Counted from the first letter of the stretch, positions 1 through 9,819 are shown. The stretch: DNA of 34,324 nucleotides from Prorocentrum cordatum (GCA_963575745.1 CAUYUJ010009431.1:1-34324), one strand, 5' to 3'. Numbers and translations are program-made. Notes: generated from the sequence alone by a model not told the origin.

Positions 1-189
1 ACTGCCCGCGACTGGCCCCGTCGAGGTCCAGGGGAGGGGGCAGGGGGAGGGGTCAAGCTACCCGCCCCCCGTCAAGCCGTCCAGCTCTCTCCCACCCGCC
101 CTCCCAACACATAAGTAACACCCGAGCCTGAGCATGTGCAGCGGTCGTCTTTGGATGGACAGCTAGTGGGAACCAAAGCCGAACCCAGG

Positions 190-405
190 TGCGCGACGCT
201 TGGGCGAGGTGCGCCACGCGTGCCAGGGACGCCACGCGCGCCAGGCACCCCTGGGGCCCGAGCGTGCCAGGCACGCCTGGTGCGCCAGATGCGCCACGTG
301 CTCCGAGTGCGCCAGGTGTGCCGCATACTCCAGCCGCGCCAGGTGCGCCATGTTCGGGGCACGTGCAGAGTGCGTCAGGTGCGCCTGCGCACGTGACAGC
401 ACGCA
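190..405. repeat. CGCCAGGTGCGCCA-type minisatellite
   Basis: Short degenerate units of the type GCGCCAGG, TGCGCCA and GCACGCC recur every 12-20 bases. All frames stay open here only because the DNA is GC-rich and repetitive; the predicted peptides are Trp/Arg or Ala/Pro shadows. No gene is seen in positions 1-405. Confidence 0.7.
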
Positions 406-960
406 TCGGGAACCATGTTGGCCCCCGCCACCCATGTCGAAAACCAATGCCCATCATTGTGTCTGGTGGGCCTGCGCACAGCAGGCCACTCGCCACCACC
501 CCCGCCGCCCCTGTCAAAAACCATTTGACGGTGATCTCGGGATGGCCGCGCATGATCCAGATTTAGCCGCGAGGTGCATGTTGTATGGTTTTTGTCAGGA
601 ATGGTAGCCCTGCACACGGCAGGGAGTATGCTGACACCCCCGCCGTCCCTGTCAAAAGCAATAGTGCTCGCGGGCCTCACGAACATGATTCAAGACTTTG
701 CCCCGAAGTGTACTGTGTATTGTGTTTTGTCAGGGATGGTGTGGGGGGGGGCCGCATCGTGTTGGCCACGCATGCTTTAAATGTGGAGGCAGAGTGCGGT
801 TCGTGTTGTTTCTTGACAGGGGTGGTGGGGGACGGGCCGCCATGGTGTCGGCATGGTTCCTGGTTGGACGACGGCCGGGTGGGGGAGGGGGTGTACATTA
901 ATAAAGAACTGATGAACCCCTCCCCGAAGGGGAAGGAGGGGGTTGGAAGAGGAGCGGCCC
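406..960. repeat. degenerate repeat with the motif CCCTGTCAAAAACCA in both orientations
   Basis: The motif CCCCTGTCAAAAACCA (near 508) returns inverted as TATGGTTTTTGTCAGGAATGG (near 584-604), direct as CCCTGTCAAAAGCAATA (near 647), and inverted again as GTGTTTTGTCAGGGATGGTG (near 722) and TTCTTGACAGGGGTGGTG (near 811). Runs of C or G accompany each copy. This looks like an old dispersed or foldback repeat rather than coding DNA. Confidence 0.5.
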
Positions 961-964
961 TAGA

Positions 965-986
965 CCACCTACGCCCAGAGGGCTGG
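965..986 (+). repeat. 22-nt sequence repeated exactly at 29993-30014
   Basis: The 22 nucleotides beginning CACCTACGCCCAGAGGG and ending GGCTGGT occur here and again, in the same orientation, at 29993-30014. The flanks do not match. It may be a short remnant of a dispersed repeat. No coding function is supported. Confidence 0.6.
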
Positions 987-1033
987 TGCGATTATTTGTT
1001 GGACGAAGCAGCATTTTGGGGCAAATGAATTCT

Positions 1034-1109
1034 GTAGTCGATCCCCTACTCGAATCTTGCCCGCCGGGTCCCACTCAGTAGTCGATCCCCTACTAGAATC
1101 TTGCCCGCC
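1034..1109 (+). repeat. two-copy direct repeat, 44-bp period
   Basis: A unit of about 32 nt starting GTAGTCGATCCCCTACT and ending CTTGCCCGCC is present at 1034-1065 and 1078-1109 with one difference (C or A after CTACT). Confidence 0.75.
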
Positions 1110-1661
1110 TGCCACCTCCCCTGAGGCGGGCGAAGGCGACGGGGGCGCCAGCGTGCGGCTCGACCAGGATGAGCATCCAGCGGTGGTCGCGCAACCGGAG
1201 GTGCTCACAGCCGGTCCAGGCCTCATCAGCAGCGTCGTCTCTCTTCCTCTTCCCTCCTCGACGCCCCCTTGATGCGTGCCCTTGCTGCCCAGGACAGGCC
1301 AGCCACCCTCCACTCGCCAGAGGAGGAAGGAGAGAGGAGGAGAGGGAGGGGAAGGAGGGGAAGGAGGGGAGGGGAAGGAGAGGGAGGGGAAGGAGTGGAA
1401 GAAGGGCTTAAGGAGACGGAGGAGGAGAGGGAGGAGCAGGAGGACTGGGGCCGCAATCCCCGCCCCGCCCCGCTCCGCCGCGGAGCTCGGCTCGGCGGCG
1501 CCTGCGCGGGGCCAGGTGCCCCGCTGGCCCCCCCCGCCCCCGCCGCCCGCCACCGTCGCGCTGCCGCCGCCGCTGCCGTCGCTGCCAGGGGGGGGGGGCG
1601 GGGGGGGGGCGAGGATGGAGTCTGGCCCCGAGAGGCCCCGAGAGGCCAGGGGACGGGGCGG
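1110..1661. other. GC-rich non-genic stretch with a GGA-rich tract
   Basis: Positions 1318-1445 are almost pure purine (GGAGGAAGG-type) and 1590-1612 is a G run. Frames on both strands are open but consist of Glu/Gly/Arg or Pro/Ser low-complexity residues. I see no gene. Confidence 0.5.
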
Positions 1662-2085
1662 ATTCATTTTTGTTCCATCCAAATTTAGTTTCATCCGTTG
1701 ACTTTCATCCGTTTAATTTCATCCGTGCACTTTCTTCCGTTAAATTTCTTCCGTTTAATTTCATCCGGTCTAATTGCATTTGGTTTAAATTCGCCCGGGT
1801 TTAAATTCATCCGGTTTTAATTTCCCCGGTTTCAATTAATCCGGTTTTAATTCGTTTGGTTTAAATTCATCCGGTTTTAATTTTCTCTGTGTGCCACTGT
1901 GTGGCTAGCGTTCTCTAGTTGGTCCATTCTTCTCCCGTTTAAACTCGTCCAGTTTTAATTCGTCCAGAATGCTTTCATCCGGTTTTATTCGTTCGTTTAA
2001 ACTCATCCGGTTTTATTTAATTGGCCCGGCTTGAATTCTTCCGGTTTTAATTCGCCTGGGTTGAATTCATTTGGTTTTATCCGTA
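1662..2085 (+). repeat. TTTAATTCATCCGG repeat field, copy 1
   Basis: About twenty degenerate units of 18-24 nt of the form TTTAAATTCATCCGG or TTTTAATTCGTCCGG follow one another. The same family recurs at 23520-23690, briefly near 24538-24585, and at 28985-29290. It is AT-richer than its surroundings and has no coding potential. Confidence 0.85.
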
Positions 2086-2169
2086 AGGACTTCGCCCCCT
2101 TCCGCCGGCCCCCTCTCTCGGAGAATGGGCCATGGAAGAGCTAAATCATGAGGTCTGGGCGCCGCCGTG

Positions 2170-2960
2170 AAGCAGTGTCGGGACCTGTTTGTTTTTCGAC
2201 CCTGACCCTACGGATCTGCGTCACGGGTGCCACGGAATTTCAGACTTGTGGCAAATCCCTTTTGCTTTTAGACCCTGACCTTACTGATTCGCGTGAGGGG
2301 CGCAGCCGAATTTCAGACATGTGGCAAACATCCTGTGTTTTTGGACCCTGACCCTGCCGATCTGCGTGAGGGGTGTGCCCGAATTTGAGAAATGTGGCAA
2401 ATCCCTTGTGTTTTTGGACCCTGACCCTGCCGATCTGCGTGAGGGGTGCCACCGAATATCAGAAATGTGGCAAATCCTTTGTGTTTTTGGATCCTGACCC
2501 CGCCGATCTGCGTGAGAGGTGTGACCGAATTTGAAAAATGTGGCAAATCCCCCGTGTTTTTGGACCCTGACCCCGCAGATCTGCGTGAGGGGTGCCACCC
2601 AATGTCAGACATGTGGCAAATCTCTGTTCGTTTGGACCCCGACCCCTCCGATCTGCATGAGGGTGCCACCGAATTTCAGAAATGTGGCACATCACTTGAG
2701 TTTTTTGGACCCTGACTCCGCTGATCTGCGTGAGGGGTGAAGCAAATTTAAAACATGTGGCGAATCCCATGTGTTTTTGGATCCTGACCCCGCCGATCTG
2801 TGTGAGGGGTGCCACAGAATTTCAGAAATGTGGCAAATCCTTTGTGTTTTTGGACCCTGACCCCGCCGATCTGCGTGAGGGGTGCCACCGAATTTTAGAA
2901 ATGTGGCAAATCCCTTGTGTGTTTGGACCCTGACCCGCCGATCTGCGTGAGGGGTGCAAT
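2170..2960 (+). repeat. 73-bp tandem repeat, about 11 copies
   Basis: The unit contains GATCTGCGTGAGGGGTGCCA, then ATTTCAGAAATGTGGCAAAT and TTTTTGGACCCTGACCCCGCC. The GATCTG start recurs at 2359, 2432 and 2505, giving a 73-bp period. Copies differ by a few substitutions and short deletions. Open frames across it are by-products of the repeat. Confidence 0.9.
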
Positions 2961-3067
2961 TTTTACCCACCCCAGCAATTCAGACAATACTAGCCGGCCG
3001 CTCTGCGGTTGATCGGGAGTTTCTGTCTATAGAAGAAGGTGCGTGCGCTTGTTGGCGAGGGTGAGGA

Positions 3068-3310
3068 TGAGGTTCCTCCTCCTCCTCCTCCTCCTCCTCC
3101 TCCTCCTCCTCCTCCTCCTCCATCCTTCTCTTGCCTCCGTCTGTCCTCCTCCACCCCACAGCTCCATCATCTTCTCCTCCTCCTCCTCCTCCTCCTCCCC
3201 TTCCTCCTCCTCCTCCTCCTCCTCCTCCTCCTCCTCCTCCTCCTCCTCCTCCTCCTCCTCCTCCTCCTCCTCCTCCTCCTCCTCCTCCTCCTCCTCCTCC
3301 TCATTCCTCC
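3068..3310 (+). repeat. TCC trinucleotide microsatellite
   Basis: Two nearly pure (TCC)n tracts, 3068-3122 and 3173-3303, are separated by a short unique segment. The long tract has over forty consecutive units. It would encode poly-Ser, poly-Leu or poly-Pro in the three forward frames, so overlapping open frames are artefacts. Confidence 0.95.
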
Positions 3311-3313
3311 TCT

Positions 3314-4534
3314 GGGCACCTCCCCCGGGGCGCGGATCCACCGGATCTGTCCGGATCTGTCCGGAAACGGTGCCGGAGGCCGGTCTGGGCTCCTCTGGGC
3401 ACCTCCCCCGGGGCCGGTTTTGTGAGGATGTCTCAAGCGAGGGCGCCGGTTTGGGATTCGTCACCAGATCCAGCGGATCCAGCGGATCCAGCGGATCTGT
3501 CCGGAAACGGTGCCGGAGGCCGCTCTGGGCTCCTCTGGGCACCTCCCCGGGGCCGGTTTTGCGAGGATGTCTCAAGCGAGGGCGCCGGTTTGTGATTCGT
3601 CACCGGATCCAGCGGATCCACCGGATCTGTCCGGAAACGGTGCCGGAGGCCGCTCTGGGCTCCTCTGGGCACCTCCCACGGGGCCGGTTTTGTGAGGATG
3701 TCTCAAGCGAGGGCGCCGGTTTGGGATTCGTCACCGGATCCACCGGATCTGTCCGGAAACGGTGCCGGAGGCCGCTCTGGGCTCCTCTGGGCACCTCCCC
3801 CGGGGCCGGTTTTGCGAGGATGTCTCAAGCGAGGGCGCCGGTTTGGGATTCGTCACCGGATCCAGCGGATCCGTCCGGAAACGGTGCGGGAGGCCGCTCT
3901 GGGCTCCTCTGGGCACCTCCCCCGGGGCCGGTTTTGCGAGGATGTATCAAGCGAGGGCGCCGATTTGGGATTCGTCACCGGATCCAGCGGATCCGTCCGG
4001 AAACGGTGCCGGAGGCCGCTCTGGGCTCCTCTGGGCACCTCCCCCGGGGCCGGTTTTGTGAGGATGTCTCAAGCGAGGGCTCCGGTTTGGGATTCGTCAC
4101 CCACCGATCCGCGGATCGTCAGAAACGGTGCGATGCGGTCTGGCTCCTCTTGGACCCTCCCCCGTGGCCGTTTTGCTAAGATGTCTCAAGCGAGGGCTCC
4201 GGTTTGGATTCGTCCTGGATCCAGCGGGTCCGTCTCCGGAAACGGTGGCCGGAGGCATCTCTGGGATCCTCTGGGAACCTCCCCCGGGGCCCGGTTTTGC
4301 GAGGATGTCCTCAATCGAGGGCGCCGGTTTGGGATTCTCACCCGTCCCCTCCAGGGATCCGTCCAGAAACGTGTGCCGGAGGCCGCTCTTGCTCCTCTGG
4401 GCACCTCCCCCGGGGCCGGTTTTGCGAGGATGTCTCAAGCGAGGGCGCCGGTTTGGGATTCGTCACCGGATCCAGCGGATCCGTCCGGAAACGGTGCCGG
4501 AGGCCGCTCTGGGCTCCTCTGGGCACCTCCCCCA
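3314..4534 (+). repeat. 122-bp satellite array, left part
   Basis: Units of about 110-130 bp contain GGCCGGTTTTGCGAGGATG, CAAGCGAGGGCGCCGGTTTG, GGATCCAGCGGATCCGTCC and GGCTCCTCTGGGCACCTCC. Length differences come mainly from gain or loss of a 9-bp GGATCCAGC subunit. Copies at 4100-4390 are more diverged, with small indels. The array stops abruptly after CACCTCCCCC at about 4533, where the left TIR of the 18-kb element begins, and resumes in the same orientation at 22645. Confidence 0.92.
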
Positions 4535-4561
4535 CTTGGATGGCCGCGGCGGCTGCTAGGT
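4535..4561 (+). repeat. left terminal inverted repeat
   Basis: Begins CTTGGATGGCCGCGGCGG and continues CTGCTAGGT. Its reverse complement is found at 22618-22644 with two differences. It abuts the satellite directly on the outside. Confidence 0.85.
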
Positions 4562-4912
4562 GGTTAGCGCGGATACTAAGGGGTTAGAGGATTTAGTATG
4601 TACGTACAAGTGAGTTGTAAGTAGGTTGTAAGTGTTGTAAGTCGGATGTAAGTTGTATAACCAGCTACAACTGGTTAGTAGGAGATACTAACCACTTATA
4701 GCTGGAGGCTAACCTTGCTAAGTTTCTAGTAGAGGTTAGCTCGCTAAGTCCCCACTCTAGCTACCACTTGCTAACCACTTAGTAACCACTTAGCTGCCAC
4801 TTAGTAACCACCCAGTAACCACTTACTAACCACTTAGTAACCACATAGTAAGTCCGCTAGCTAGCTTACTTACTAAGTGGTTAGCGGACTTACGAAGTGG
4901 TTAGCGGACTCT
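4562..4912. repeat. left subterminal repeat region (TAAGT/ACTTAGTAACC motifs)
   Basis: AT-richer DNA in which CCACTTAGTAACC, GTTGTAAGT and GGTTAGCGGACTTAC-type motifs recur in both orientations. The arms AGTCCGCTA and TAGCGGACT enclose a short palindromic segment near 4850-4891. In CACTA-type elements such subterminal motifs are transposase-binding sites; that role is inferred here from position and repetition only. Confidence 0.75.
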
Positions 4913-4914
4913 GG

Positions 4915-5035
4915 GAAGGAGAAGGAGGAGGAGGAAAAGGAGGAGGAGGAGGAGGAGGATGAGGAGGGGGAGAGAGGAGGAGGAGGAGAAGGAGGAGGAG
5001 GAGGAGGAGAAGAGGGGAGGAGGATGTCGAGGAGG
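4915..5035 (+). repeat. GGA-rich purine tract
   Basis: A run of GGA/GAGGA units with few interruptions. Overlapping frames give Glu/Gly or Arg low-complexity peptides and are not genes. Confidence 0.85.
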
Positions 5036-5464
5036 AGGCGATTCGGGCGGACTGTGTGTTAGGCGGCTTGTGGAGAGACGGCGGAACACAACAAAACGGG
5101 AGCCGGCGGCGGAGGCGGCGATGGGCGCGCCTCCGCCCACGACGGCCAGCTCGACGCGGCGGCCTGCAGGGCCGGGGCGTCGACGCAGCCTTGCGCGGCT
5201 GCGGTGGGCGCATAAAAATGGGGGGAGCGATAAGTTCGCGTGTGCGGCCGCGCTCCTGCGCCGCCTATCTCCAGGCGGCAATTGGCCGCTGGGCGCGGGC
5301 GTGGTGCGGCGGGGGGGGGGGGCCCCGCGCGCCGCTCGGCAGGCCCAGAAGCGTCCGCACCGCACCGTAGCCGCCGTCGTCACAAACCCAGAGGGTTTGG
5401 GGTGGGCGCGCTGGGAGGCCTTTAAAGAATTGCTGCCGGCCCTTCCCAAATCTCCTGGGTTAAT
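5036..5464. other. GC-rich stretch without a recognisable gene
   Basis: Frames are open on both strands but the translations are Arg/Ala/Pro rich without a domain, and no splice-consistent exon was found. A G run lies at 5310-5321. Confidence 0.4.
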
Positions 5465-5604
5465 GTCGGGGATCCCCGACATCCCCGAGGGGTCCTCCGA
5501 GAGGAGACGACGTGCGACGGGCCGATGGCTGCCGAGCCCGTCCCACCCCTCGGGGACGTCGAGGAGGATCCCCGACATCCCCGAGGGGTCCTCCGAGAGG
5601 AGAC
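5465..5604. repeat. 16-bp palindrome and duplicated GATCCCCGACATCCCCGAGG block
   Basis: GTCGGGGATCCCCGAC at 5465-5480 is a perfect palindrome. A block of about 38 nt starting GATCCCCGACATCCCCGAGG and ending CCGAGAGGAGAC occurs at about 5470-5506 and again at about 5567-5604. Confidence 0.75.
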
Positions 5605-5612
5605 TGCCCCAT

Positions 5613-5672
5613 GGCTCGGGGTCGCCATCGAAAAACATGTCTTGATATGTTTTTCGATGGCGATCCCGAGCC
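5613..5672. repeat. 26-bp stem, 8-nt loop inverted repeat
   Basis: The left arm starts GGCTCGGGGTCGCCATCG and ends AAAAACAT at 5638. The loop is GTCTTGAT. The right arm at 5647-5672 is its reverse complement with one G/A difference. It could form a strong hairpin or cruciform, or be a remnant of a small foldback element. Confidence 0.85.
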
Positions 5673-5743
5673 GCGAAGCAAAGGGAAAAGGGAGGGCGCG
5701 CTCCCCGCGCGGCCTGTAAGCCGCACGCGCGCGGGCGGCGTCT

Positions 5744-6395
5744 CCTCCTCCCCCCTCCTTCTATCCTCCTCCTCCTCCTCCTCCTCCCTCTCCTCCTCCT
5801 CCTCCTCCTCCTCCTCCTCCTCCTCCTCCTCCTCCTCCTCCTCCTCCTCCTCTCCGCCTCCTCCTCTCGCCCTCCTCCTCTCGTCATCATCATATACTCC
5901 TCCCTCGTCCTCCTCCTCCTCATCCTCCTCCTCGTCCTCCTAACCCTCCGCTCCTCCATCGTCCTCCTCCTCCCCCCATCCCCTCCTCATCCTCCTCCTC
6001 CTCCTCCTCCTCCTCCAAGCTTCACTCCTCATCCTCCTCCTCCTCCTCCGTCCCCTCCTCCTCCTCCTCCTCCTCCTCCTACTCCTCCTCCTCGTCCTCC
6101 TCTCTCCTCCTCCCCTCACCCCCCCCACCTTCCTCCCCATCCTCCTCTCGCTCTAGGCTTCTCGTCGTTTTCCTTTCGGCTCCTCCTCAACTGCTCCCTC
6201 CCCTCCATGCCTCCATCCTCCTCCTCCTCCTCCTCCTCCTCCTCCTCCTCCCCCTCCCCCTCCTCCACCCTCCCCCCCTCGTCAGAGGAGGGGGGGGGAG
6301 AGGAGAAGGGGGAGGGGGAGCAAGATGAGGAGGAGGAGCAGCAGTAGGAGCAGGAGGAGGAGGGGGAGAAGGGGGAGGATGCGGGGAAGGAGGAG
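5744..6395. repeat. long TCC tract followed by a GGA tract
   Basis: TCC units dominate from 5744 to about 6285, then the same strand switches to GGA units until about 6395. A pyrimidine block next to a purine block on one strand is an imperfect inverted repeat and could fold back or form triplex DNA. Open frames here are artefacts. Confidence 0.85.
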
Positions 6396-6461
6396 TTTGA
6401 ACGACCGCACCACTGATCAACGACATTAGCGCTGCAGCGCAAGAGGAGGAGGAGGAACGAG

Positions 6462-6668
6462 GCGGAGGAGAGGAATCGGCGACCATGCACTGTTCAGGTG
6501 TTGCAGCACCGAAGTGTCAATGAAAAAGGTGCGCTATGCAGAAGGAATCCACGTTTTCAAGGCGGAGAAGAGGAGTCGTCGACCATACAACGTTCAGGTG
6601 CTGCAGCACCGAAGCATTTAGCAATGTAAAAAAGTGCGCTGCAGCGCCAGTAAGGAATCCACGTTTTA
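6462..6668. repeat. two-copy tandem repeat of about 105 bp at the 3' end of gene G
   Basis: Copy 1 (about 6462-6561) and copy 2 (about 6562-6668) share GCGGAGAAGAGGA, GTTCAGGTG, GCAGCACCGAAG and AAGGAATCCACGTTTT blocks. Copy 2 has intact palindromes GTGCTGCAGCAC (around 6600) and GCGCTGCAGCGC (around 6638). At the matching places copy 1 has GTGTTGCAGCAC and GCGCTATGCAG. Copy 2 reaches the stop codon of gene G. Confidence 0.75.
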
Positions 6669-8549
6669 GGCTAAAGCGCACCACCGCGGCTGCGACCATA
6701 TCGGGCGCGCCACTCGGATGCCGCCGCCCTCGCGCGGCGCCCACGCGAGCGAGCACACGATGCTCGCCGTGTGCGCCCAAAAGGCGTCGGCATCGCCGCC
6801 AAGCACGTGCGCGGAGGCGCGCGGGTGCAGCTTCTCCTTGAAGAAGTAGGGCAGGACCAAGCTCAAGCCATAGTAGTGGCCGTTCTTGGTGAAGGAGAGG
6901 TGTTTCAACACCTCGGCCGCAATGTGTTCCCCTCCTCCGTCCTCCAACAGCACGACGTCGCCGTATTTGACGTCGTGGTAGCGGCACCGCGCTGCAGCGG
7001 ACGTAACAAAGTCCGCAGGCCCGAACTGCTGCAGCAGTTCGCGCGAGATGGCCTTGGACGGCCTGGTGGCGTTAACCAGGCAGTTAACCTTAAAGGTGTC
7101 GCCATCCATGAGCTGCCACAGGTGCCGCTCGGTGACGCTCTTCAGGACATTGGCGTCCCAGCCGCTGGAGGCTGCAGCCCCCACCTGAAGAGCGTTCGCA
7201 AAGCGCTTGCTGGTCTTGTGCTTGCGCTCCAAAACCCAGCACGACGGCAGCGCCACATGGCCCCAACGCCTCACGTAGTTGGCGAAGTGGCGCAGGTAAT
7301 GGAACTTCTGCGCCATCGTTTCCTTGCCAAAGACGCTGCTGTATGACAGCAAAAACATGTTAACCGCAGCCTGCAGCTTATCCGCGTCTGCCTGACGCCT
7401 GGATACTCGTAGGATTTCTTCCACAACGATCGTGTGCGCCTCGAACACTGCGCAAGCAGATCGGACTGCAGGCGCTGCAGCGTCGCTAGCCACCTCCCTG
7501 AAGAAACACGTCAATCCGCCCGCGCGAACGCATGTCCGAACAAGAGGGTGCAGTACATATCCTACAGAAATTCACGTGCGCTGCAGCGCATGTATTATTG
7601 GTCTGGCGGGGGCGCGAAGCATGCAATGATACTTGCATGGTTGTGAGCCCCTCGCTGGCGGTACACTTGAAATGCTTGCTGTCAACGTGGGACCTCACGC
7701 GCTTCTCGCCGAAGATCGCGCACGTGTCGGGGGAGATGGAGTGGCACCCTGGAAACGACCAGTCCTGGAAATATGCGTCTGCGCGCGCCCAGTAACCCTT
7801 CAACCTTCGAAACATTTGGAACACCAGAATGTTATATGTACCGTTGACGAAAATACAATGCATCCAATCAAACATGACTGTCTCGAGCGGCTTGAGTTTC
7901 CGAACCCGCTCAGGCAAATGGGGGTCCCAGTTCCAGCCAAGTCGGCGCTCCAACTCCTGGAACTCGCCCTTGTTCATGATGTTGACCCCTTTCGATCAAT
8001 CTGTTGCAGATGGCATCGATCAACGGCGCCGTCATCGGCTGCAGCCGCGACGCATCTGGTTCCGAGTGGTGAACAGCGACACCCGTCGCATCAGAAGCAA
8101 CTATATCCCGAACTTCGCCCTTCAAGAACACGTTGCGGCACATAAAACATGGTTTGATTCCTGACGAACCTTTCATTCCGATCAAGCGGTGTATTGCATC
8201 CTCGTCCGCGATCCGACAGAGCCGCTGCAGCGACGCAAGAAGGCGTAATGGATATATACATGTGCACATGTATGCTAACTAATCTTGGGTGCTATGCGGC
8301 GACCGCTGCAGCGGCTGAATGTAAATTCCGAGGTCCATCTGGATGAGCTCCGTCGCGCCGTCGGGGCGCAGCCGCAAGCTGATGCCTGCGCTGAAGTTGC
8401 GCCCCTGATCAGGCCAGAACTGCGCGAGGATTGCGTCCAGTAGCATCGTCAGTCCGTGCGGCTGGATGTCGTTCGCGGTCTTGGCCCGCATCGTCGCGAG
8501 CTGGAACCACGCATCCTGCGAACAAATCGCAGCACAACTGGCGCTGCAG

Positions 8550-8616
<67 letters not shown>

Positions 8617-9138
8617 ATCTCTCTCTCTACCCCCCTCCCCCCCCGCATATATCGTTGCTGCAGCGACGCTATCGCGAAAGTCCTCCGACGAAAGCGCCTG
8701 CGGGCCGAATTCCGCGATCGTCCAGTAGGTGCCCCAGGGCTTGCGGTTCTGCACGTGCGCCAGCGCGTTGCCAGCGCCTATTTCATCGCCGTAAATGATG
8801 ATGTGCCACGGGCGTGGCAGCTCCAGCGCCCGCTGCCACAGAGGCTGCATCGCGGGGAGGGCGCTGCAATACCACAGCATTGCTGCTGGACTGCAGATCT
8901 CCACCGTGTGCTGCCCGACTACCATGTTCTGGTGGAGCTTGCCGTACGGCGTGTTCTCACCGACCATGAGCTCCCGAGCGTCTCTGATATCCTGGCGTCG
9001 GGATCCCAATTCGGGGGTTCCGTCTCGCTTAACGGACGCCAGGAATTGCGCCATCGCATTACAATGCATGAATGGCAGTTCCGCGCGAAGGCGGGACAGC
9101 CGCCGCAGCTTCGCTGGGCGGTCGTCCTCTGCCGCCAT
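6666..9138 (-). CDS. DDE transposase-like protein, four exons (gene G)
   Basis: Proposed exons are 9138-8668, 8515-8306, 8224-7637 and 7497-6666, giving about 699 aa if one apparent 1-nt frameshift (C run at 7986-7989) is allowed for. Exon 1 starts MAAEDDRPAK and holds WHIIIYGDEIGAGNAL, a candidate first catalytic Asp. Exon 3 holds KPCFMCRNV (Cys-x2-Cys, zinc-like) and VMFDWMHCIFVNGTYN, resembling the Asp-x-Met-His block of CACTA/CMC transposases. Exon 4 holds FHYLRHFANYVRRWG and LERKHKTSKRFAN, a candidate catalytic Glu. Intron 1 is GT-AG and phase 0, and contains a CT microsatellite. Intron 3 fits a GC donor (GCAAGT). Intron 2 lies between two copies of CGCTGCAGCGG, so its exact boundary is ambiguous. 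The family assignment is by motif pattern only. It would act on the element ends in the nucleus. If the frameshift is real this copy is inactive. Confidence 0.68.
7986..7989 (-). other. apparent 1-nt frameshift in gene G exon 3
   Basis: On the minus strand the coding frame ends at AICNRLIERG and continues one base later as NIMNKGEFQELERRLGW. Both sides are protein-like and belong to one family pattern. The shift lies at a run of four C (G on the coding strand), so either a one-base insertion or an assembly error is likely. Only with the shift does exon 3 end in the phase required by exon 4. Confidence 0.65.
8550..8630 (+). repeat. CT dinucleotide microsatellite inside intron 1 of gene G
   Basis: About 35 CT units with two CTAT interruptions. 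They lie between the two palindromes that mark the ends of the proposed 152-nt intron (8516-8667). Confidence 0.95.
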
Positions 9139-9357
9139 CGCGCGCGTTCCCGAGGCAAGCTTGCCTCCGTCGCTGCGCGCGCGCGGAGGGGCCCCTCCGC
9201 TAGGGGCCACGGCGACTACGGATGGAAATGAGGCTGCACCGCGTGGAGAGCAACCAAATGCGCGCTGCAGCGCTAACTGCCAAGCAACAGTCTGGGAGCA
9301 CATGGCGCTACAGCGCCGCTAACGTTCAATGATGACAATCTGACGCGCTGCAGCGCG

Positions 9358-9630
9358 AACGTCCTCCTCCTCCTCCATCCTGCTCGCCATCCCCCTCGTC
9401 CTCCTCCTCTTCCTCCCCCTCCTATACCTCCTCCTCCTCCTCTTCCTCCTCCTCCTCCTCCTCCTCCGCCTCATGCGCCCCCTCATCCTCCCCATCCTCC
9501 TCCTCAACCTACCCATCCCCCTCATCATCCGTCTCCCGTCCCTTCATCCTCCCCGTCACCATCACCTTCATCGTCGACAGCATCAATATCACTCGCCCTC
9601 ATCATCCGCCACATCACCATCCAACGAGAA
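9358..9630 (+). repeat. TCC/TCATCC low-complexity tract
   Basis: Pyrimidine-rich DNA with CTCCTCC and CATCCTCC units between genes G and F. No exon was found. GCTGCAGC palindromes flank it near 9345 and 9645. Confidence 0.8.
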
Positions 9631-9819
9631 ACTGCAAGCGAAACTGCGCTGCAGCGCAACACATTAACACATCATGATCCGCGCGCAAACTTTCAACCGT
9701 GGTCCACGGAGAAGCGCTGCAGCGCAACTCAAACAACACGCTCAACCACGTTCCCTCCAGCCTTTACCAATCAATCGAACCAGCATGCTTCAGCAGGCGG
9801 TCGCCGAGGCCGACCTCAC

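Noticed and set aside
969-1694. 241-codon minus-strand frame
   Set aside because: Pro/Ser/Gly low complexity through a GGA tract and a G run; no splice or domain evidence.
3043-4179. 378-codon plus-strand frame starting in the TCC tract
   Set aside because: Encodes poly-Leu/poly-Ser and then the translated 122-bp satellite; no domain, and equally long frames exist in other phases.
4901-5959. 352-codon minus-strand Arg-rich frame
   Set aside because: Built from GGA/TCC tracts and GC-rich DNA; mostly poly-Arg and low complexity.
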